64,000 nt of DNA from Mucilaginibacter lacusdianchii (GTDB taxonomy: Bacteria > Bacteroidota > Bacteroidia > Sphingobacteriales > Sphingobacteriaceae), in NCBI RefSeq assembly GCF_009770985.1, contig NZ_WSRW01000003.1:186001-250000 (forward strand), in the 5' to 3' direction. Numbering within the stretch: position 1 is the first letter of the stretch; every line of letters begins with the position of its first letter. The notes beneath the pieces are model-generated. The model was not told the DNA's origin, searched no databases, and saw nothing but the letters and a program-made list of their open reading frames with translations. The translations under genes were made by a program, and so were the position numbers. Positions 62,634 through 64,000 of this stretch are shown one piece after another.

Positions 62634-62668
62634 AAAAGCCTGTAAATCATTGATTTACAGGCTTTTTT
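62634..62668 (+). terminator. Rho-independent terminator of tRNA-Pro
   Basis: A 15-bp stem (AAAAGCCTGTAAATC paired with GATTTACAGGCTTTT) with an ATT loop and T run lies 24 nt after the tRNA. Confidence 0.9.
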
Positions 62669-62746
62669 GTTTTCCTGTCAACGCAATTTGTATCAAATCA
62701 TCGCAAGTTATCCGTCACCTAACTGAACACCTCTTTTCGTTTCATA

Positions 62747-62765
62747 CTTTTGAGGTATTCAAAAG
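62747..62765. repeat. Inverted repeat upstream of the integrase
   Basis: CTTTTGA and TCAAAAG, perfect 7-bp arms with a 5-bp spacer (GGTAT), lie 139 bp before the integrase start. Nearby ATACC repeats at 62611, 62844 and about 62867 could be arm-type integrase sites. The remainder of 62669-62903 shows no credible gene. Confidence 0.35.
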
Positions 62766-62903
62766 TGGTTTAAATAGCTGTGTTACAACAGGTTACAAGG
62801 CAACGAACTTGCGTTGTTTTACGCTGATTTGAGCTGATCTTTTGATACCATCAGGTATGATTTAATACCAAATAAATGCAAATGGTTTAATTAAATCAAT
62901 GTT

Positions 62904-64000
62904 ATGAAGCCGATCAACACATTCAGTGTCCACTTTAATTTGAGGACAGAAAAAGGAAAAGAAGGAAAAGCGCCGGTCTATGCGGCAATTAAAGTCAACG
63001 GAGAGAAAGCCATGCTGGCACTAAAGCATAGCGTTGCTACAAGGTGCTGGGACGTTCGGAAAGGCATGGGGAAAACTACGACCGCTGAAGGCAGGGAGCT
63101 CAACATTTACCTGGAAGAGGTAAGGCAGGTATTGGGAGAATGTTACCGGGAGTTGCAACTCAAACGGCGTGTGCTCAGTGCCGATGCCGTTAAAAACGCT
63201 TTTTTGAAAAGTGGTGATGATGAACACACCCTGGAAGAAATTGCTGAGTATCATAATGAAACTTCCCAAGGTGTGCTTGCACCAGCTACTATGAAGAATT
63301 ATTACACCACCCAAAAGTATTTGCGAGAGTTTGTGAGTAACAAGTTGAAAAGAAGATCATTCTTTCTATCAGAGCTCAATTACAAGTTCATCCAGGACTT
63401 TGAGGTATTTCTTCGCAATCACCAGCCGGTGGATCATCAAAAGTCATTAACAACCAACGGCATTATGAAGCATCTTGAAAGGTTCAAAAAGATGACAATT
63501 TGGCTTGCCGGATCGAGTGGTTATACCGTGACCCTTTCGAGAAATATCAATTAAAATTCGACCGGGTAGAGAAAGACTTTTTAACATCTGAAGAGCTGGC
63601 TGCACTGGAACAAAAACATCTGCTACTGCCTCGATTGAGTGTCGTAAGGGACATATTTGTATTTGCGTGTTACACCGGCCTCGCCTTCGTTGATGTGATG
63701 GAGCTTACGCCAGGCAACCTGGTTAAAGGACAGGACGGCGGACTGTGGATCAAGACTTTTCGTCAGAAGACCACCATTCCCGTCAATGTTCCGGTACTCA
63801 ACGAACCAGAGCGGTTATTGACGAAATACAAAGGAAACGTAAGAGCAGCTGCAAGCGGAACCATCTTCCCCAAATTATCCAATCAAAAAATGAATAGCTA
63901 CCTCAAGGAACTTGCTGAACTATGTGGGATCAACAAAGTCCTCACCTTTCATATGGCCAGGCATACCTTCGCCACCACTGTAACGCTCGTGAACGGTGTG
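62904..64000 (+). pseudogene. Frameshifted tyrosine recombinase (integrase), cut by window end
   Basis: The first frame (62904-63554, 216 aa) encodes the arm-type DNA-binding domain (INTFSVHFNLRTEKGKEGK) and SAM-like core-binding domain (TMKNYYTTQKYLREFVSNKL). After ATGACA at 63492-63497 the frame loses similarity. Another frame from about 63500 continues seamlessly (LACRIEWLYRDPFEKYQLKF) into the catalytic domain: ACYTGLAFVDVMELTPGNL, then TFHMARHTFATT with the HxxRH box, open to 64000. One missing base near 63498 explains it. As in several Bacteroidota integrases, the first catalytic Arg position (TGLA) is not Arg. It probably marks an integrated element entering tRNA-Pro. A sequencing error is possible. 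Confidence 0.85.

Noticed and set aside
62650-62832. 60-codon ORF between tRNA-Pro and the integrase
   Set aside because: It overlaps the tRNA terminator and the inverted repeat and has no protein-like features.
63492-63505. Programmed ribosomal frameshift in the integrase
   Set aside because: The ACAATTTGG site is not a slippery heptamer and no downstream pseudoknot was seen; a one-base loss or sequencing error is simpler.
1-64000. CRISPR arrays, insertion sequences, rRNA genes or a hybrid two-component sensor
   Set aside because: No regularly spaced repeat array, transposase, rRNA sequence or histidine-kinase/AraC fusion protein was seen anywhere in the window.

Overview
The window looks like a chromosomal piece of a plant- or soil-associated Bacteroidota bacterium of the Sphingobacteriaceae type (Mucilaginibacter/Pedobacter-like; genus is inferred). 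The signs are a SusC/SusD pair, dense runs of secreted glycosidases with Sec or lipoprotein signals, Na+/solute symporters as inner-membrane sugar carriers, and a TTTG / TAnnTTTG promoter in front of a tRNA gene. Nearly all of it (1 to about 62.26 kb) is one large pectin-directed polysaccharide utilisation locus (PUL). Layout: 1-6982 is a run of secreted enzymes (C-terminus of an unidentified protein, GH78 rhamnosidase, beta-propeller glycosidase, GH2) closed by a strong terminator at 7012-7056. 7219-12695 holds a symporter, a DHDPS/NAL-family lyase, a fucose-isomerase-like enzyme and a DUF3826 protein. 12860-18042 is the only SusC/SusD pair, closed by a terminator at 18061. 18422-46260 is a run of 16 same-strand genes with gaps of 30 bp or less: PL1 pectate lyase, beta-helix/TIM-barrel chimera, GH140-like, GH43, two sialidase-fold propellers, SASA esterase, GH2, GH78, DUF3826, STN-esterase fusion, Tat-exported TIM-barrel protein, GH141-like beta-helix fused to a rhamnose-mutarotase domain, Gfo/Idh/MocA oxidoreductase, symporter and a second rhamnosidase type. 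46261-46579 carries a degraded GH2 N-terminus, followed by a GH106 rhamnosidase. 50090-54935 (minus strand) is a small operon, fbp - SASA esterase - DUF5703. 55157-56029 is an AraC regulator divergent from 56327-62257, an operon of Fe-alcohol dehydrogenase, DHDPS-family lyase, PdxA-like dehydrogenase, DUF1537 acid-sugar kinase and symporter. The right end has tRNA-Pro(UGG), a terminator and a frameshifted tyrosine integrase running off the window. How the genes may work together: GH106, several GH78-type enzymes, GH140, GH141-like, GH2, GH43, esterases and PL1 in one locus resemble the enzyme set used on rhamnogalacturonan, especially RG-II. The main hypothesis is that two intracellular modules dispose of the 2-keto-3-deoxy acids found only in RG-II among pectins. 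Dha (3-deoxy-D-lyxo-heptulosaric acid) could be cleaved by the 57511 lyase to pyruvate plus a four-carbon threo aldehyde-acid, reduced by the alcohol dehydrogenase to D-threonate, phosphorylated by the DUF1537 kinase and oxidised by the PdxA homologue to DHAP. Kdo could be cleaved by the 8850 lyase to pyruvate plus D-arabinose, a known substrate of L-fucose-isomerase-type enzymes. The linked fbp gene would suit growth on such three-carbon products. Substrate assignments are inference from family membership and stereochemistry, not from any search or experiment.
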